DNA of 64,000 nucleotides from Kosakonia oryzae (GTDB lineage Bacteria; Pseudomonadota; Gammaproteobacteria; Enterobacterales; Enterobacteriaceae), in contig NZ_CP014007.2 of assembly GCF_001658025.2 (NCBI RefSeq), positions 3,472,001 to 3,536,000 of the forward strand. The letters are read 5' to 3'. Numbering within the stretch: position 1 is the first letter of the stretch; the number at the start of each line of letters is the position of its first letter. Positions 1 to 11,771 of this stretch are shown one piece after another. The notes beneath the pieces are model-generated. The model made no database searches and was not told the DNA's origin. It saw nothing but the letters and a program-made list of their open reading frames with translations. Made by a program: the position numbers and the translations under genes.

Positions 1-187
1 TGGCGGTAGCAGGCGATTGTGCCTGCGGCTGCTGTAACACGGTCGGCTGATCGCCCGGCGTGGCGGAACTGTCAACCGGCACTATTTCAGGCTCATCGGC
101 CTGTACGCTGAACAGTGGAGCAAATGCCAGTGCCAGGCACAAACTCAGCGCTGACATCCGACGACCATTTAACTTCTTAAGCAACAT
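1..187 (-). CDS. ldtD: L,D-transpeptidase LdtD (YcbB), N-terminal 62 codons only
   Basis: This is the start of a minus-strand gene that runs off the left end of the window. The visible product begins MLLKKLNGRRMSALSLCLAL and has a clear signal peptide: basic N-terminus, hydrophobic core, and likely cleavage after VQA before DEPE. The N-terminus matches E. coli LdtD, and the gene lies downstream of mukB as in E. coli. LdtD is a periplasmic enzyme that forms 3-3 cross-links in peptidoglycan and helps under outer-membrane stress; none of the catalytic part is visible. The start at 187 is preceded by a purine-rich AGGGGGCAAGGG. The identity rests on the first 60 residues plus synteny. Confidence 0.85.
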   Translation of the reverse strand, partial: MLLKKLNGRRMSALSLCLALAFAPLFSVQADEPEIVPVDSSATPGDQPTVLQQPQAQSPATA

Positions 188-328
188 CCCTTGCCCCCTG
201 TTTCTCTCACATTGCGCGTGACGTGTGCGTCACCTTTTCTCAGTATATAAAGACAAAAAAGCATTTGCCTTACCTAATGTAAAGAAATTTAAAGATGAAG
301 CACAGGCCGCAGCGCCCCTTTCCGTCAT

Positions 329-356
329 AAAAAAGGCGACATCGCTGTCGCCTTTG
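329..356 (-). terminator. Intrinsic terminator after mukB
   Basis: Read on the minus strand, the stem AAAGGCGACA/TGTCGCCTTT is followed by a run of T. It lies about 15 bases beyond the mukB stop codon and closes the cmoM-mukFEB operon before ldtD. Confidence 0.8.
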
Positions 357-371
357 TCATCTGCCCGATCG

Positions 372-3300
372 TTAAGAGGCATCCGCCGTACCAGGGAGCG
401 TTTCCGGCAGTTGGGCGGCAAAACCGCGCAGCCCCACGACGTGTACATGCTCATGATTCTGGAAGACTTTACGCACCAGTTTGTAGGTGGTGCCTTTTTC
501 CGGACTGATATTTTCCGGTGCCGCGATAATGAGCTGCATCTCCAGACGCTCGCACAACTCAAACAGCGTTGCGATGGAGCGGGCATCAAGACGCGCCGCT
601 TCGTCGAGGAACAGCAGGCGGCACGGCGAAATGTCTTTGCCGCGCAGACGACGGGCTTCGTCTTCCCAGCTCTGCACCACCATCACCAGAATCGACATCC
701 CGGTACCGATCGCTTCACCGGTCGACAGCGCACCCGATTCCGCACGCAGCCAGCCGTCGGAACCACGGTTAACTTCCACTTCCATCTCCAGATAGTTGCG
801 GTAGTCGAGCAGCTCTTCACCGATGGTTTGCGGCGTCCGCTGGCCCATATCGACTTGCGGATTCAGACGCTGATAGAGTTTCGCCAGCGCTTCCGAGAAG
901 GTCAGGCGGTTACTGTTAAACAGATCCTGATGCTGCTCATGCTGTTCAGAAAGCACCGCCAGCAGCGTCGCGTGGGTTTCCCGCACGTTCACATTCAGCC
1001 GCACGCTGTTGACCTGACCAAACGAAACGCTTTGCAGCCCCTGGTTCAGCATGCGAATACGGTTCTGCTCGCGCTGAATGGTTTTGCGGATGATGTTCGC
1101 CACGCTGCGAGAACTGATAGCCAGCTTCTGCTCACGCGAGGTCAGCTCTTCCGTCAGGCGGCTTAGCTCGATCTCCATCTGTTCGATCGCTTCCACCGGA
1201 TCGTCAGTGCGAATAATATCCTGACGGATACGTTCGCGCAGATGCTGATACACCGCGACAAAGAACTGGATCTTACGTTCCGGACGTTTCGGATCTTCCG
1301 ACATCCGCAGCACATCGCGCAGATGTTCGTTATCCGCCACCGCCAGACGCAGCGCACCCAGCGCTTTATCCGACATGGAACGCAGTTCGTCAGCCGAAAG
1401 ATAGGCCAGTTCGCGACGGTGCAGACGGCGCTCAACGCCATTGTCTTTCACCATGCGCATTACCGCGCACCAGCCCGCTTTTGCCGTTACCACCTGCTCG
1501 CGCATTTCGTGATAATCGCGCTCCAGGCGGCGCAGTTTGCGGGTCAGGTTATCCATCTCCGCTTCACAGAAGGTGAGCGCTTTTTCCAGTTGATTGCGAC
1601 GCGCGCGGTTGGTGGAGAGCTGCGCATGCAGTTCATCACGACGAATACGCGCCCGCTCTTCTGCACCGCCGTCGGCGCGCACGCCGATCTCCTGCAACTC
1701 TTTTTGCAGATCGTTAAGCAGCTCTTTTTTGGTATCAAACGAACTTTTCAGCGAGGCCAGCACCTGGTTGTATTGGCTGAACTGCGCGGCATGGCTGCGC
1801 ATCGCTTCACGTGCCCGGGTACGTTCGGCTTCCGCCTGCTCCAGACGCTGACGCAGCTTCTCGTTCAGATCGTTGTTGCCGTTGAACATCTCCGCTGAAT
1901 CGGAGTAGCTGAAGTGCGCACGGCGCTGTACCACTTCCGCCAGTACAAACGCTTGCTGGCGAGCGTCGCGTTGCACCTGTTGGGATGCGGCATAATCGGC
2001 TTTTAACTGCTCGAACTGTTCCGGGTCGCTTTGCAATACCGAAACGACCGGTTCCAGTTTTGCCAGTTGGTTACCAAACTGCTGAATAAAGCGCGCGGCT
2101 TCCTGCGCTTCGTCCAGGCGTTCCTGTATTTCATCAACGCGATCGGCCAGCGTATCGTCAGCCAGCAAATTCACGCGTGGCAGCAGGCGGTTAAGCTGGG
2201 CAACGCCCTCTTTCGCCTGTTCAAACTGCACGCGGTTTTGCTGGTTGTCGTTTTCATGGTTGCTGATAGCACGTTCCAGCTCGCCGCGGCGACTGTTGAG
2301 TGCGCGGATTTCCGCTTCCGGATCGTCCTCAAACGCAACCGCCAGATGGCTGCCGATAAAGCGGCTGAATGCCTGATGCAGACGCTGCGTTTTTTGCACA
2401 TCGAAAGAGAGCGTCGCAAAACGCTCGGCCAACTCTTCACGCTCGGCGTGCAGGCTTTCGATACGGCTTTCACGCGCCGCGCGGCCAAACAGCGGCAGCG
2501 TCGGGAACCGCGAATAACGCCACTGGCGATCGGCGATTTTCACCACCACCGCTTTTTCCAGCTCGTCGACGGCGAACACGCTGTCGTCGAAGGATTGCGG
2601 ATCGCCTTCGATCAGATAGAGATCTTCCGGGCAATCTTCCAGCCCTTCCAGCATCTCCGCCACCTGCGACAGATCAGGAACCACGATAGCGTGACGCGAC
2701 GGGCCATACAGCGCTGAATAATAGGGCGCATCGTCGATGCTGACATCGTCATAAATTTCCGACAGCAGCACACCGCCAAAACGTTCGGCCAGCGCGTTCA
2801 GACGGCTATCTTCCGCACCGCCAGGCTGGCTTAAACGTTCAATTTCATCATCGACGGCACGTTTACGCGCGCCAATTTCATCACGCTCAACGATCGCTTC
2901 GCGTTCACGCTCCAGCAATTGTTGCAGGTATTCCGTCACTTGCTGGCCAGATTCGAACGCTTCACCGCTCTGCTCGCTCAGTTGCGTCAGGCTGTTCTGC
3001 GCCGCCAGCCATACCGGCGCGCGTTTGGTCAGCGTCTGAATGCGCGATTGCAGCTGTTCCAGCTCCTGGCGCAGCGCAAGCCGCTGTTCACCGGCAGCGG
3101 CAACGTTATCGGAAAGCGCAGCGATTTGCGCTTCCAGTTCCTGATGCAGATTTTCCAGTTCTTCGACGTCATACTGTTTGCCCTGACGCTTGCAGAACTC
3201 GGCGAACAGGCGCTCAGCTTCCTGCTGTTCGCGCAGACGCTGTTCCAGCTCGTTCAGACGCATGCGTAGTGGCTGCACCTGTTCGGCCAGATGACGCTGA

Positions 3301-4820
3301 TTTACACCATCGCGCAGCAACTCGCGCGCCACTTCCCAGGCTTCATTACGCGCCAGCGGACCGTTGATGGCGGCAACCAGTTGGTAAGCCTGCTCGAACT
3401 GGCTATGCGCGGTCTGGGCAACGCTTAATTTCTGATCCAGCGACAGCAGTTTTTCGGTCGCTTCCTGCTCTTTAGCCTGGAAAGTTTCCAGCCATTCATC
3501 AGCGGTTTCCGACGTCAGATCCGGCAGACGGCACAGCTCTTTTGCCCGCTCCAGTGCCTGCAACGCCTGGTTGTACTGAATAGCGCGGGTTTGCTGCACA
3601 TCCAGCGCCTGCTGGTAATCGGCAAGCTGGCTCTTCAGCTCATCCACTTCCAGCTCGGCGGCTTCGGCGCGGGCTTCGTTCTCTTCCTGGCGCTCGGCAG
3701 CTTCAGCCACCACTTCGTGCTGCTCTTCGAGGCGAATCTGTAACTCTTCGAGATCCGCTTCATAGCGCTCGATTTTTTCCTGCTGGCGCAGCGCCGTTTG
3801 CACCAGGTTCAGGTGATCGCTGGCTGCCTGGTAATCGGCTTCCAGATCGCCTTCCGCACCGGCATGTTCCGCCAGCTCGCGCGCCATATCGACATGCTTA
3901 TACTGCTCGCCTGCCAGCTGCTGGCGCGAGGTAAACAGATCCCGGCGGAACTCCAGCGCTTTATCCAGATGCACGCGACGCTCATTGGCGTGGCGCATAT
4001 AATCCGCCGCCACATAGTTGGTGGCTTCGCTAATCAAATGTTTGAACAGATCGCGATCCGACTGGGTCACGCGAATCGCTTCCAGCGTCATCCTGTTTTC
4101 GCGCAGCGCTGCTTCCATGTCCTGGAACGCTTTACGCACGCCGCTGTTTTCCGGCAACAGATAGTCGCGCAGCGAGCGGGTAATGGCGCTGGAGATCCCG
4201 CCGTACAGCGAGGCTTCGATCAGGCGATAGAATTTGCTGCGATCCGATGCGGAACGCAGACGACGCGCGACGATGCCCAGATCGAACATCAGCGCGTGGT
4301 AATCGGTGATGGAGTTGAACTGCTTAAACTGCACCCCTTCCATCGCATCCAGTTTGTCTTTCACTTCCTGCAACGAAAGCACGCGCGCCTGGCGCTCGTT
4401 CAGCGTTTCGGTCAGCAACTGCGTCGGCAGTATGGAGGTCGGCAAGCCCTGAATGGCGAAAGGTTTAATATCCACTTTACGATCGCGCCCGGCGACCTGT
4501 TGCAGACGTACCCCCACCAGCACGCGCTGATGGCGGGAGTTGATCACATCCAGCACCGAATAACAGACACCGGCTTTCAGCTTACCGTGCAGCCCTTTAT
4601 CGCGGGAGCCGGAGGTTGCGCCCGCTTCGGTGGTGTTACGGAAGTGCAGCAGCGTCAGATCGGGGATCAGCGCCGTGACAAACGCCGCCATGGTGGTGGA
4701 TTTCCCGGCGCCGTTCCCCCCGGAAAGCGTGGTAACCAGCTCATCCAGGTCAAAGGTGCGGGCAAAAAAGCCGTTCCAGTTAATCAGCGTTAGCGAACGA
4801 AATTTACCGCGATCGATCAT
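372..4820 (-). CDS. mukB: Chromosome partition protein MukB (SMC-like condensin subunit)
   Basis: MukB is the SMC-like ATPase of the MukBEF condensin that organises and segregates the enterobacterial chromosome. The 1482-residue product has the Walker A motif GGNGAGKS at residues 34-41, long heptad-rich coiled coils, a central hinge with the [13 protein letters not shown] segment, the ABC signature LSTGEAIG near 1365, and Walker B LLFLDE near 1402. Length is close to the 1486 residues of E. coli MukB. Its ATG overlaps the mukE stop by one base (TAATG), which indicates translational coupling within the operon. Identification is certain from sequence and from mukF and mukE upstream. Confidence 0.98.
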   Translation of the reverse strand: MIDRGKFRSLTLINWNGFFARTFDLDELVTTLSGGNGAGKSTTMAAFVTALIPDLTLLHFRNTTEAGATSGSRDKGLHGKLKAGVCYSVLDVINSRHQRVLVGVRLQQVAGRDRKVDIKPFAIQGLPTSILPTQLLTETLNERQARVLSLQEVKDKLDAMEGVQFKQFNSITDYHALMFDLGIVARRLRSASDRSKFYRLIEASLYGGISSAITRSLRDYLLPENSGVRKAFQDMEAALRENRMTLEAIRVTQSDRDLFKHLISEATNYVAADYMRHANERRVHLDKALEFRRDLFTSRQQLAGEQYKHVDMARELAEHAGAEGDLEADYQAASDHLNLVQTALRQQEKIERYEADLEELQIRLEEQHEVVAEAAERQEENEARAEAAELEVDELKSQLADYQQALDVQQTRAIQYNQALQALERAKELCRLPDLTSETADEWLETFQAKEQEATEKLLSLDQKLSVAQTAHSQFEQAYQLVAAINGPLARNEAWEVARELLRDGVNQRHLAEQVQPLRMRLNELEQRLREQQEAERLFAEFCKRQGKQYDVEELENLHQELEAQIAALSDNVAAAGEQRLALRQELEQLQSRIQTLTKRAPVWLAAQNSLTQLSEQSGEAFESGQQVTEYLQQLLEREREAIVERDEIGARKRAVDDEIERLSQPGGAEDSRLNALAERFGGVLLSEIYDDVSIDDAPYYSALYGPSRHAIVVPDLSQVAEMLEGLEDCPEDLYLIEGDPQSFDDSVFAVDELEKAVVVKIADRQWRYSRFPTLPLFGRAARESRIESLHAEREELAERFATLSFDVQKTQRLHQAFSRFIGSHLAVAFEDDPEAEIRALNSRRGELERAISNHENDNQQNRVQFEQAKEGVAQLNRLLPRVNLLADDTLADRVDEIQERLDEAQEAARFIQQFGNQLAKLEPVVSVLQSDPEQFEQLKADYAASQQVQRDARQQAFVLAEVVQRRAHFSYSDSAEMFNGNNDLNEKLRQRLEQAEAERTRAREAMRSHAAQFSQYNQVLASLKSSFDTKKELLNDLQKELQEIGVRADGGAEERARIRRDELHAQLSTNRARRNQLEKALTFCEAEMDNLTRKLRRLERDYHEMREQVVTAKAGWCAVMRMVKDNGVERRLHRRELAYLSADELRSMSDKALGALRLAVADNEHLRDVLRMSEDPKRPERKIQFFVAVYQHLRERIRQDIIRTDDPVEAIEQMEIELSRLTEELTSREQKLAISSRSVANIIRKTIQREQNRIRMLNQGLQSVSFGQVNSVRLNVNVRETHATLLAVLSEQHEQHQDLFNSNRLTFSEALAKLYQRLNPQVDMGQRTPQTIGEELLDYRNYLEMEVEVNRGSDGWLRAESGALSTGEAIGTGMSILVMVVQSWEDEARRLRGKDISPCRLLFLDEAARLDARSIATLFELCERLEMQLIIAAPENISPEKGTTYKLVRKVFQNHEHVHVVGLRGFAAQLPETLPGTADAS

Positions 4821-5524
4821 TACTCTTCCTCCGAGCTATCCGGCTGATTTTCTTCAGGCTCATCATTGAGCTGCAAGTGGTTTTCGACTGGCATGGCCTC
4901 ACCGTCGCGGATCATACGCAGTTGCGCTTCGCGCGGATCGTCGCCGGAGCGGACATCTGCACCAAAGCGGAACACCGATTCCGTGATGCGGAATTTGCTG
5001 CTGTCATTGCCCATAAACCAGATCATGCCAAGGCGACGCAGACGGTTGAGCGAGGAGCGTACCTTTTCCTGCAACTTCTGCCGGTCAAGATCGGAGCCGG
5101 TTGAGCGGTTGTTGACCAGTTTCAATAGTTTCGGTTCATCGGCCAGCGACAGCAGTTCATCGTACAACTCCTGCTGCGTGAAGATCCCTTCATTCGCCAG
5201 ACGCTCCGGGCTCAGGTACAGGTAGCAGAGAATTTTACCCACCATCATATCCAGCTCGGAAAGCACCGAACGCGGAATCAGCGTGGTGGAGCGCGGGCGC
5301 AGATAGAAGAAACCTTCCGGCGCACGGATCAGCTCAACGTTGTAACGCGCGTAAAACTCTTCCAGATACTCCTGAAAGTCCATCAAAAAGGCATGATTAT
5401 CCAGCTCGTCAAGGCCGATATGCCGTCCTGAGCGCAATGCGCTGTCGAGCGCCGGAAACAGTGGGTTAGCCAGCGCCTGCGCCAGTTTAACCGGCATCAC
5501 TTGTTCAATATTTGTCGATGACAT
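4820..5524 (-). CDS. mukE: Condensin accessory protein MukE
   Basis: MukE is a small winged-helix (kite) protein that binds the MukF dimer and the MukB heads. I place the start at [10 protein letters not shown] (5524), giving 234 residues as in E. coli; an in-frame ATG nine codons earlier would only add MITEPRYRR from inside mukF. The gene starts 20 bases inside the end of mukF and its stop overlaps the mukB start, so the three subunits are made from one message with coupled translation. The acidic C-terminus ([10 protein letters not shown]) is typical of the family. Confidence 0.97.
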   Translation of the reverse strand: MSSTNIEQVMPVKLAQALANPLFPALDSALRSGRHIGLDELDNHAFLMDFQEYLEEFYARYNVELIRAPEGFFYLRPRSTTLIPRSVLSELDMMVGKILCYLYLSPERLANEGIFTQQELYDELLSLADEPKLLKLVNNRSTGSDLDRQKLQEKVRSSLNRLRRLGMIWFMGNDSSKFRITESVFRFGADVRSGDDPREAQLRMIRDGEAMPVENHLQLNDEPEENQPDSSEEE

Positions 5525-6827
5525 GCGCCTGTACCTTGGCTCCGTAATCATTAATCGGCTGCCATTTCGGTGGCAGTCCGGTGAAATCTGCTTGCGCTAC
5601 GCCAAGACGTACCGCCTGATCGACGACAATACGCGCGATGTCGAAATGCCGGACACGCGGATACTGCGTCAGATATTCGCGGGCGACCAGCCCAAGATCC
5701 AGCGGCACACCTTTGGTTTTATAAATCGCCAGTTGCTGCTCAATCATTGCCGCCAGCTGCTCGCGGATTTCGTTAAACTCTTCGAATTCCAGATCCGGCG
5801 GCAGTTCGCCGGTCACTTCTTCATCGCGCAGCGCCATCTCTTCGTCACGCATATCCAACAGCCTGTCGGCGTTGGCGTAGGTCAATGCCCATGGCGCATC
5901 AAAATAAGACTGCACCGACTGGCGCAGACGCTGAGCGAAGACGCGGTTTTTATCCATATCGATAGCGGTACGGATAAATTTGTGCACGTGGCGGTCGTAA
6001 CCGATCCACAGATCGATCGACTGTTGGCCCCAGCTCACAATGCGATCCAGCTTGCTTTGCAGGTTGAACACCAGTTGATCGAGGAACTCCAGATCGTCGC
6101 GGCCTACGGTAGCATCCTGAATGCTCAGCAGGTTCGCCTGAAGTTTGTCCCCGGCAGCATCCAGCGTATCCTGCAATTCACGCAGTGTACCGGAGGTTTC
6201 TGACAGCAAAAGCTCGCAGCTGGAAATGGCCGCCCGCCAGTCTTTATTCAGCAACTGGGCGATATCATCTTTCACCTGCTGCTGCTGTTCATCCATCAGG
6301 CGCTGGGTCAAATCGATGCTGTCGAAAATCTCCGCCACTGAATATTTCAGCGGCGCGAAGACGTTGCGATGCCAGTGAAATTCATCGCCGCCCTCTTCCG
6401 CCGCGTCAGCAGCACGTTTTAGCTCGCTGGCCACAATCGACAACTGCATAGAGAGGCGCAGCGTGGAAAATTCACGCTGGCGGATGTAGTAATCAGTGAT
6501 GCCGATGCCGAGCGGCGTCAGACGGTAGATCGCATTGCCTTCTACCAGTTCGCTGGTAAAGCGGTTTAACAAACGCTGACGCACCATGTCATTGATAGCG
6601 TTATTGGCGCGCTGAACGATGGTTTCGCTGGTTTGCTCAAACGCCTCACTGACGTGACGAAACGCGTCGACCAATTCACCTTCACTCATCTCGCCATCAA
6701 GACGCTCACCGTTGAGCGTGGCGATAGCCAGCAAAAAAGAGAGCCTGTCGACCGGCAGCGAGATGGAGAAATCATTTTTCCTGGCCCAGGCAACCAGTTC
6801 GGGGACTGTCTGGGAAAATTCACTCAT
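5505..6827 (-). CDS. mukF: Kleisin subunit MukF of the MukBEF condensin
   Basis: MukF is the kleisin that bridges the MukB heads and recruits MukE. The start is set at [11 protein letters not shown] (440 residues, the E. coli length); the ATG five codons upstream (MEGQT) is less likely. The sequence contains the N-terminal winged-helix dimerisation region, a helical middle segment (residues about 200-320), the acidic stretch [10 protein letters not shown], and the C-terminal winged helix ending AHVIDKY. The start codon lies eight bases inside the end of cmoM, so cmoM-mukF-mukE-mukB form one tightly packed operon. Confidence 0.97.
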   Translation of the reverse strand: MSEFSQTVPELVAWARKNDFSISLPVDRLSFLLAIATLNGERLDGEMSEGELVDAFRHVSEAFEQTSETIVQRANNAINDMVRQRLLNRFTSELVEGNAIYRLTPLGIGITDYYIRQREFSTLRLSMQLSIVASELKRAADAAEEGGDEFHWHRNVFAPLKYSVAEIFDSIDLTQRLMDEQQQQVKDDIAQLLNKDWRAAISSCELLLSETSGTLRELQDTLDAAGDKLQANLLSIQDATVGRDDLEFLDQLVFNLQSKLDRIVSWGQQSIDLWIGYDRHVHKFIRTAIDMDKNRVFAQRLRQSVQSYFDAPWALTYANADRLLDMRDEEMALRDEEVTGELPPDLEFEEFNEIREQLAAMIEQQLAIYKTKGVPLDLGLVAREYLTQYPRVRHFDIARIVVDQAVRLGVAQADFTGLPPKWQPINDYGAKVQAHVIDKY

Positions 6828-7614
6828 CGTTTGTCCTTCCATCGATTTGCGGCTTAAGTGCTGTCACGTGAATATAGCGGCCAAGGCTGATATACGGCTC
6901 CTGACGACAAAAGCGTGTTTCAAGCTCGAGCAATGCGTCAAAACAGTCGTGCTGTTGATGTTTTTCACGCAGGTAATCGTGAAAAACCCGTACGCCGGTT
7001 TTACCGGTAATGTGCCAGCCAATCTGTTCGAGCCAGCCGTAAACGTCCGCAGGATTACGCGGATAGTCCGGGGAAAGGGTGCGTTTTTTACGTTTTGGCA
7101 TACCTGCTTTCACGTAGTCGAAATTCCCTGCCACCATATTGTGCATTAGCAGACCGTCGGCATTATAAAACATCAATGACAACGCGCCGCCCGGGCGCAG
7201 CACCGACCACAATATTTCTAACGCAAATACCGGTTCTGCAACCCATTCAAGCACAGCATGGAACAATATCAGATCAACGGGCGATTCCAAATGCTCTGCC
7301 ACATCCTGAACGGCGCATTGTACAAAATGCATGTTACCGCTCACACCTTTCGCCTCTGCTGCGGTTTGCGCGCGCGCGATCATCTCTTTCGACACATCGC
7401 ACAGGGTAACGTGATGGCCCAACTGCGCCATCCGAATCGCCGTTTGCCCTTCACCTCCGCCAGCATCCAGAACCCGCAACGGGACATTGCCGCGCGTTGC
7501 CAGCAGCACATCAAGATCCTGCCACAGGATCGCCTGGCGCAACTGCCCTTTGGTGGTGCCGTAGATGTTGCGCGAGAATTTCTCCGCGATATCGTCGAAG
7601 TTACGATCCTGCAT
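6820..7614 (-). CDS. cmoM: tRNA 5-carboxymethoxyuridine methyltransferase CmoM (SmtA)
   Basis: CmoM is a SAM-dependent methyltransferase that converts cmo5U to its methyl ester (mcmo5U) at the wobble base of certain tRNAs. The class I SAM-binding motif [10 protein letters not shown] lies at residues 48-57, followed by the acidic loop LCDVS and the post-motif FHAVLEWV. Length is 264 residues against 261 in E. coli, with a divergent C-terminus. It is the first gene of the muk operon and diverges from elyC; the gap between them (7615-7732) carries both promoters. Confidence 0.95.
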   Translation of the reverse strand: MQDRNFDDIAEKFSRNIYGTTKGQLRQAILWQDLDVLLATRGNVPLRVLDAGGGEGQTAIRMAQLGHHVTLCDVSKEMIARAQTAAEAKGVSGNMHFVQCAVQDVAEHLESPVDLILFHAVLEWVAEPVFALEILWSVLRPGGALSLMFYNADGLLMHNMVAGNFDYVKAGMPKRKKRTLSPDYPRNPADVYGWLEQIGWHITGKTGVRVFHDYLREKHQQHDCFDALLELETRFCRQEPYISLGRYIHVTALKPQIDGRTNDE

Positions 7615-7732
7615 GCACGCTCCACGCTTTTGACAAAACCGCTATTTTGTCACAGCCGTGACGAGAATGAACCCATCTGGTGTAAGATCGGTTGAAATCA
7701 CTTGCTGTATGCTCAAAAAGGAGACGGTTCCG

Positions 7733-8512
7733 GTGCTTTTCACCCTAAAAAAATTCCTGGGCGGCCTGATGCTTCCCCTGCCTTTTTTGCTTTTGGTGAT
7801 CGGGCTGGGGGTTATGCTTGTCTGGTTCAGCCGCTGGCAGAAAACGGGTAAGACATGTATTACTTTCGGCTGGCTGGTTTTGCTGCTGTTAAGCCTGCAA
7901 CCGGTCGCGGATGGTCTGCTAAAACCTATCGAAGCGAAATATCCCACCTGGCGCGGCACACAGCCGGTGAAATATATCGTCGTCCTCGGCGGTGGTTACA
8001 CCTGGAATGATGCCTGGGCGCCCAGCTCAAATCTGATTAATAACAGTCTGCCCCGCCTGAATGAAGGGATTCGCCTCTGGCAGGCCAATCCGGGCGCGAA
8101 ATTGATTTTTACCGGCGCGGCGGCGAAAACCAACCCGGTCAGCACGGCAGAAGCCGGCGCACGCGTGGCGGAAAGCCTTGGCGTCCCGCGCAGCGAAATC
8201 ATCACGCTGAATGATCCAAAAGATACGGAAGAAGAAGCCGCGGCGGTGAAACGAGCCATCGGCGATGCGCCATTTCTGCTGGTGACCTCCGCATCCCATT
8301 TGCCGCGAGCGATGATTTTCTTCCAGCATGCCGGGCTGCATCCGCTCCCCGCGCCGGCAAACCAGATGGCGATTGAGTCGCCGCTGAATCCGTGGGAACG
8401 CATTATTCCCTCCCCGGTCTGGCTGATGCACAGCGACCGGGTAGGTTATGAGACGCTGGGGCGTATCTGGCAGTGGCTGAAAGGCAGTTCAGACCAGCCA
8501 GGGGAGCAGTGA
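7733..8512 (+). CDS. elyC: Envelope biogenesis factor ElyC (DUF218)
   Basis: ElyC is an inner-membrane protein needed for normal peptidoglycan assembly at low temperature. The product has two hydrophobic segments near the N-terminus (about residues 10-30 and 37-55) and then a DUF218 domain with VVLGGGYTWN, KLIFTGAAAKTN and LVTSASHLPRAM. I use the GTG at 7733 (encoding MLFTLKKFLGG), seven to eight bases after AAGGAGA, which gives 259 residues as in E. coli; an ATG at 7709 is possible but lies before that ribosome-binding site. Its last 24 bases overlap the end of the convergent ycbJ. Confidence 0.93.
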   Translation: MLFTLKKFLGGLMLPLPFLLLVIGLGVMLVWFSRWQKTGKTCITFGWLVLLLLSLQPVADGLLKPIEAKYPTWRGTQPVKYIVVLGGGYTWNDAWAPSSNLINNSLPRLNEGIRLWQANPGAKLIFTGAAAKTNPVSTAEAGARVAESLGVPRSEIITLNDPKDTEEEAAAVKRAIGDAPFLLVTSASHLPRAMIFFQHAGLHPLPAPANQMAIESPLNPWERIIPSPVWLMHSDRVGYETLGRIWQWLKGSSDQPGEQ

Positions 8513-9382
8513 TTTCGAGGCGAGATCAAAATTGGCGCGGTTAAATCTGCCGGTGTTCACCAGCTGCGCCACTTCGTCCCAGAGCAGATAGAGCCAGCGC
8601 CGCCAGAGGAAAGATTCCGCCACTGGCGCGCGCTGTAAATAGTGCCAGAGCAGCCCTTCCGCCTGCGCCCCATCAACGAGGCGAAACAGCTCATATTCAC
8701 GGGGCGCCCACAGCATAATGCCAGGCCCCACCATCGCCAGTAGCTGATCGCTGCGGGCATCCTTCAGCATACTGCGCAAATTAAAGCTGCCGTGCACCAG
8801 CACGCAGTTATCATTGAAACCGTCAAACAGCGCGGGCAGGCATTCACGGGTGCGGAACAATAGCCGCTTGTCCTGCATGGTTAGCCCGGTATTCTGATAT
8901 TGATTGAGGGTCGTCCACAGCACTTCCACGCGCTGGCGGTACCATGACGGCCAGACATTTTCCTGGGTGCTATCGACCATGCCGACGCAGCCGTGGCTGT
9001 CCTGACGGTGCCAGGCAAGCAGCGCCTCAACAATCTGATCTTTTAACTGTTCCCAGCGCTCCGGCGTGCGCGTCGGAGCTTCAACAGGCACGCCGCGCAG
9101 ACGCTCAATCAGCAATACATCGGGGCCTGGATGTTCTTCATGTGTCATCACCCCGTAGACCACCGGCATCCGCACTGCACCACTCCTTGCCAGCATTGAG
9201 ATCTTCCAGGCCAACTGGCGAGCAATACCCGGCGTAGTGAAACTCCGGGCCAGCAGCGGCATCGGATTTCCCTGGCTGTCATACAACGACCAGAGTACAG
9301 AATCAGGCTTTTCGCTGACACACTCCATGCGGCTCAGTTTTTCTCCCAGCAGATGACTCAGTTCAGCGCGCAGTTGTTCCAT
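8489..9382 (-). CDS. ycbJ: Phosphotransferase-fold protein YcbJ, function unknown
   Basis: The 297-residue protein matches E. coli YcbJ in length and along its whole sequence. It belongs to the APH-like kinase fold: LLIERLRGVPVE, LLAWHRQD and the catalytic-loop-like NCVLVHGSFNLRSML with LLAMVGPG after it. The usual HGD-x2-N of aminoglycoside phosphotransferases appears here as HGSFN, so activity may be altered; this is an inference. No substrate is known to me. It is monocistronic, downstream of kdsB and convergent with elyC, and the two stop regions overlap by 24 bases. Confidence 0.9.
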   Translation of the reverse strand: MEQLRAELSHLLGEKLSRMECVSEKPDSVLWSLYDSQGNPMPLLARSFTTPGIARQLAWKISMLARSGAVRMPVVYGVMTHEEHPGPDVLLIERLRGVPVEAPTRTPERWEQLKDQIVEALLAWHRQDSHGCVGMVDSTQENVWPSWYRQRVEVLWTTLNQYQNTGLTMQDKRLLFRTRECLPALFDGFNDNCVLVHGSFNLRSMLKDARSDQLLAMVGPGIMLWAPREYELFRLVDGAQAEGLLWHYLQRAPVAESFLWRRWLYLLWDEVAQLVNTGRFNRANFDLASKSLLPWLV

Positions 9383-9488
9383 AGCAGAATGCCCTCACAA
9401 AAACGACTGCTTTTATAATGAGCGCCCGCAGGACGGATGTCACCCTGGTAAGATCAAAACAACGCAGGAATTTGACGGGAAAAGGAAA

Positions 9489-9510
9489 ATCCCCTCAGGT
9501 CAGAGGGGAT
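9489..9510 (-). terminator. Intrinsic terminator after kdsB
   Basis: On the minus strand the stem ATCCCCTC/GAGGGGAT is followed by TTTTCC. It begins eight bases after the kdsB stop codon. Confidence 0.75.
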
Positions 9511-9517
9511 GAAAAGT

Positions 9518-10264
9518 TTAACGCAGCGCCTCGCGGACGCGTTCAAGATCGTCTGGCGTATCCACACCGGTACCCGGCACAACGCTTGCCACGGCGACGT
9601 GGATCTTCTCGCCATACCAGAGCACACGGAGCTGCTCCAGCATTTCGATTTGCTCCAGCGGGCTGGTTTGCCAACTGACATAGCGGCGGATAAACCCAGC
9701 GCGATAACCGTAAATACCGATATGGCGCAGGAAAGTGTCGCCAATCGTTTCACGAGAAAGCGCAAAACGGTCGCGATCCCATGGGATCGTGGCGCGGGAA
9801 AAGTACAGCGCATAACCTTCGGCATCCATCACCACTTTAACGGCGTTGGGATTGAACGCCTCTTCTGCGCTGTGAATGGGTACGGCGAGCGTTGCCATAC
9901 CCACATTGCGGATGCTCAAATTCTCAGCCACCTGACGAATGATCGCTGGCGGGATCATCGGCTCGTCGCCCTGAACATTCACTATCACCGTATCGTCGCT
10001 GAAGCCGCATTTTTCAACGACTTCGGCCAGACGCTCGGTTCCGGACTGGTGATCGGCGCGGGTCATACAAACTTCGCCGCCAGCCGCCTGCACCGCGCGC
10101 ATCACCTCTTCGTTGTCCGTTGCCACAATGATGCGATCGGCGCCGGATTCACGCGCACGTTCCAGCACATGCACCACCATTGGTTTACCGTTGATATCCA
10201 CCAAAGGTTTTCCCGGCAAACGCGTGGAGGCATAACGCGCAGGAATAATCACAACGAAACTCAT
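9518..10264 (-). CDS. kdsB: CMP-Kdo synthetase KdsB
   Basis: KdsB (3-deoxy-manno-octulosonate cytidylyltransferase) activates Kdo with CTP for lipopolysaccharide inner-core synthesis. The 248-residue product starts with the nucleotide-binding motif [16 protein letters not shown], followed by [18 protein letters not shown] and the HIGIYGYR segment, all standard for the family. Its ATG overlaps the ycaR stop by four bases (ATGA), so the two are translationally coupled. It ends a block of LPS and envelope genes (msbA, lpxK, ycaQ, ycaR, kdsB) and is followed by an intrinsic terminator. Confidence 0.97.
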   Translation of the reverse strand: MSFVVIIPARYASTRLPGKPLVDINGKPMVVHVLERARESGADRIIVATDNEEVMRAVQAAGGEVCMTRADHQSGTERLAEVVEKCGFSDDTVIVNVQGDEPMIPPAIIRQVAENLSIRNVGMATLAVPIHSAEEAFNPNAVKVVMDAEGYALYFSRATIPWDRDRFALSRETIGDTFLRHIGIYGYRAGFIRRYVSWQTSPLEQIEMLEQLRVLWYGEKIHVAVASVVPGTGVDTPDDLERVREALR

Positions 10265-10443
10265 GGCCGGCTCTCTTCCGCAGTTAACGAACGCGCTTCG
10301 GTTTCCAGCAAGACCGGAATGCCTTCCCGCACCGGGTAGGCCAGACTGTCGATTTTACAGATTAGCTCTTGCTTATCCTGGCTGTAGTAGAGTTTGCCGT
10401 TACATACCGGACAGGCAATAATTTCAAGCAAACGGTGATCCAT
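10261..10443 (-). CDS. ycaR: Trm112-like small zinc-ribbon-type protein YcaR
   Basis: This 60-residue protein has the Trm112/UPF0434 pattern: [18 protein letters not shown], then [20 protein letters not shown]. Only one CxxC is present (C11, C14), as usual for the bacterial family. Its function in bacteria is not established; the eukaryotic relative is a cofactor of methyltransferases. The start is preceded by AGGAGG eight bases upstream. It overlaps kdsB by four bases and lies in the same operon. Confidence 0.93.
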   Translation of the reverse strand: MDHRLLEIIACPVCNGKLYYSQDKQELICKIDSLAYPVREGIPVLLETEARSLTAEESRP

Positions 10444-10496
10444 CTTTCCTCCTGATACACCGACAATTAATGAGTTAAGCTTATCACATTCATTTC

Positions 10497-11726
10497 TTAC
10501 ACCGCGTCTATTTCCAGACCGCTGCGGCAGGCAGAAAACAGCCCGTCCGGCAGACGCGCAAACGTGATCCTCCGGGCTCCCTGCCAGCGAGCGAATTCCG
10601 TAATGGCATTTTGCAGCCCCTTTTCCAGCGTGCGGCCAGGCTTAACCCCGTCCTCAAGATAGAGCGCAATCACTTCCAGTACGCCCTCTTTGCGGTGCAT
10701 CTTGGCATCCATGCGCCCCACCAGACGCCCACGATGGAGCAGCGGCAACACGAAATAGCCAAACTGCCGCTTAGGGGCCGGGGTGTAACACTCCAGGCGA
10801 TAACTGAAATCGAAAAACTGCTCTGCCCGTTTGCGATCCCAGACCACCGGATCAAACGGTGACAGTACCGCGCTGTGGGTGGCGGTGAGTTTATCCTCCT
10901 GCGCCGTTGCCAGTAGCGGCAATAGCGAGGCGTGCAGCCAGGCCGGGCCAAGGGTTTCAACATTGACCGGATAAATTTGCCCGGCCTCCTGCAACTGCTC
11001 CAGCAACAACGGCAATGCTGGCTGCCGCAAACGATAGTAGTCTGCCAGCCACTGAGCGCGAAACAACCCGAGGCTGCGGGCGCTGTTTTCCAGCATTCTG
11101 TACTCCGCAGCCTCCTGCGACAGCACGTCCCGCTCATCATCCCAGTGTGGCATCACCCGCTGCGTGAGATCATAGACACGCTGGAAATTACGGCGTTCGA
11201 CAACCATCACTTTCCCGGCCGTAAACAATCCTTCCAGATGACGCTTGTGAGGTTTCCACTCCCACCAGCCGCTGGCTCCCTTACGCGGGTGTTCAAAATC
11301 GGCTGAGCGCACCGGCCCATTTTGCTCGATATGGGCAACAAGTTGCTCAATCTCTTCGACATGCTCCTGCATCCACTCTTTACGGTACTTCCAGCCCATC
11401 TTGTCAGGCGCCAGCATGCGGTGGCGCACAAGGGCAAAATCATCACGCGGCAGGAAGCAGGCTTCATGTGCCCAGTATTCAATCAGTTCACCGCGGCGTA
11501 GCGCGTCATCGAGCCAGTGCTGCGGATACGCTCCGAGGCGGCTGAACAGCACCAGATAAGGGCTACGGGCAACAATATTGATAGTGTCGATTTGCAGCAG
11601 CGACATACGCTGGATCGTAGAGAGGATATCGGAAGGTGCGGCGCGTCTGGCAGGTTTGCGCAGTAAACCTTGCGCGGCGAGATGTAAATGACGGGCAGAT
11701 GTTAACGAGAGTTGCGGCACAGACAT
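10497..11726 (-). CDS. ycaQ: DNA glycosylase YcaQ (interstrand-crosslink repair, HTH_42 family)
   Basis: YcaQ belongs to the AlkX/HTH_42 winged-helix glycosylases; the E. coli enzyme unhooks DNA interstrand crosslinks and removes bulky N7-alkylated purines. The catalytic QxD motif is visible as Q45-I-D47 in [17 protein letters not shown]. Other conserved pieces are [11 protein letters not shown], the [14 protein letters not shown] segment and [16 protein letters not shown]. Length is 409 residues against 410 in E. coli. It lies 45 bases downstream of lpxK on the same strand. Confidence 0.94.
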   Translation of the reverse strand: MSVPQLSLTSARHLHLAAQGLLRKPARRAAPSDILSTIQRMSLLQIDTINIVARSPYLVLFSRLGAYPQHWLDDALRRGELIEYWAHEACFLPRDDFALVRHRMLAPDKMGWKYRKEWMQEHVEEIEQLVAHIEQNGPVRSADFEHPRKGASGWWEWKPHKRHLEGLFTAGKVMVVERRNFQRVYDLTQRVMPHWDDERDVLSQEAAEYRMLENSARSLGLFRAQWLADYYRLRQPALPLLLEQLQEAGQIYPVNVETLGPAWLHASLLPLLATAQEDKLTATHSAVLSPFDPVVWDRKRAEQFFDFSYRLECYTPAPKRQFGYFVLPLLHRGRLVGRMDAKMHRKEGVLEVIALYLEDGVKPGRTLEKGLQNAITEFARWQGARRITFARLPDGLFSACRSGLEIDAV

Positions 11727-11771
11727 GGAGATTCCTGTTCAGTTAACAGGGCGCAGCCGATGCAGCAATCG

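Noticed and set aside
225-1166. A 313-codon plus-strand open frame at the left end
   Set aside because: Almost all of it is antisense to the end of mukB, whose ATPase motifs are intact in the other strand.
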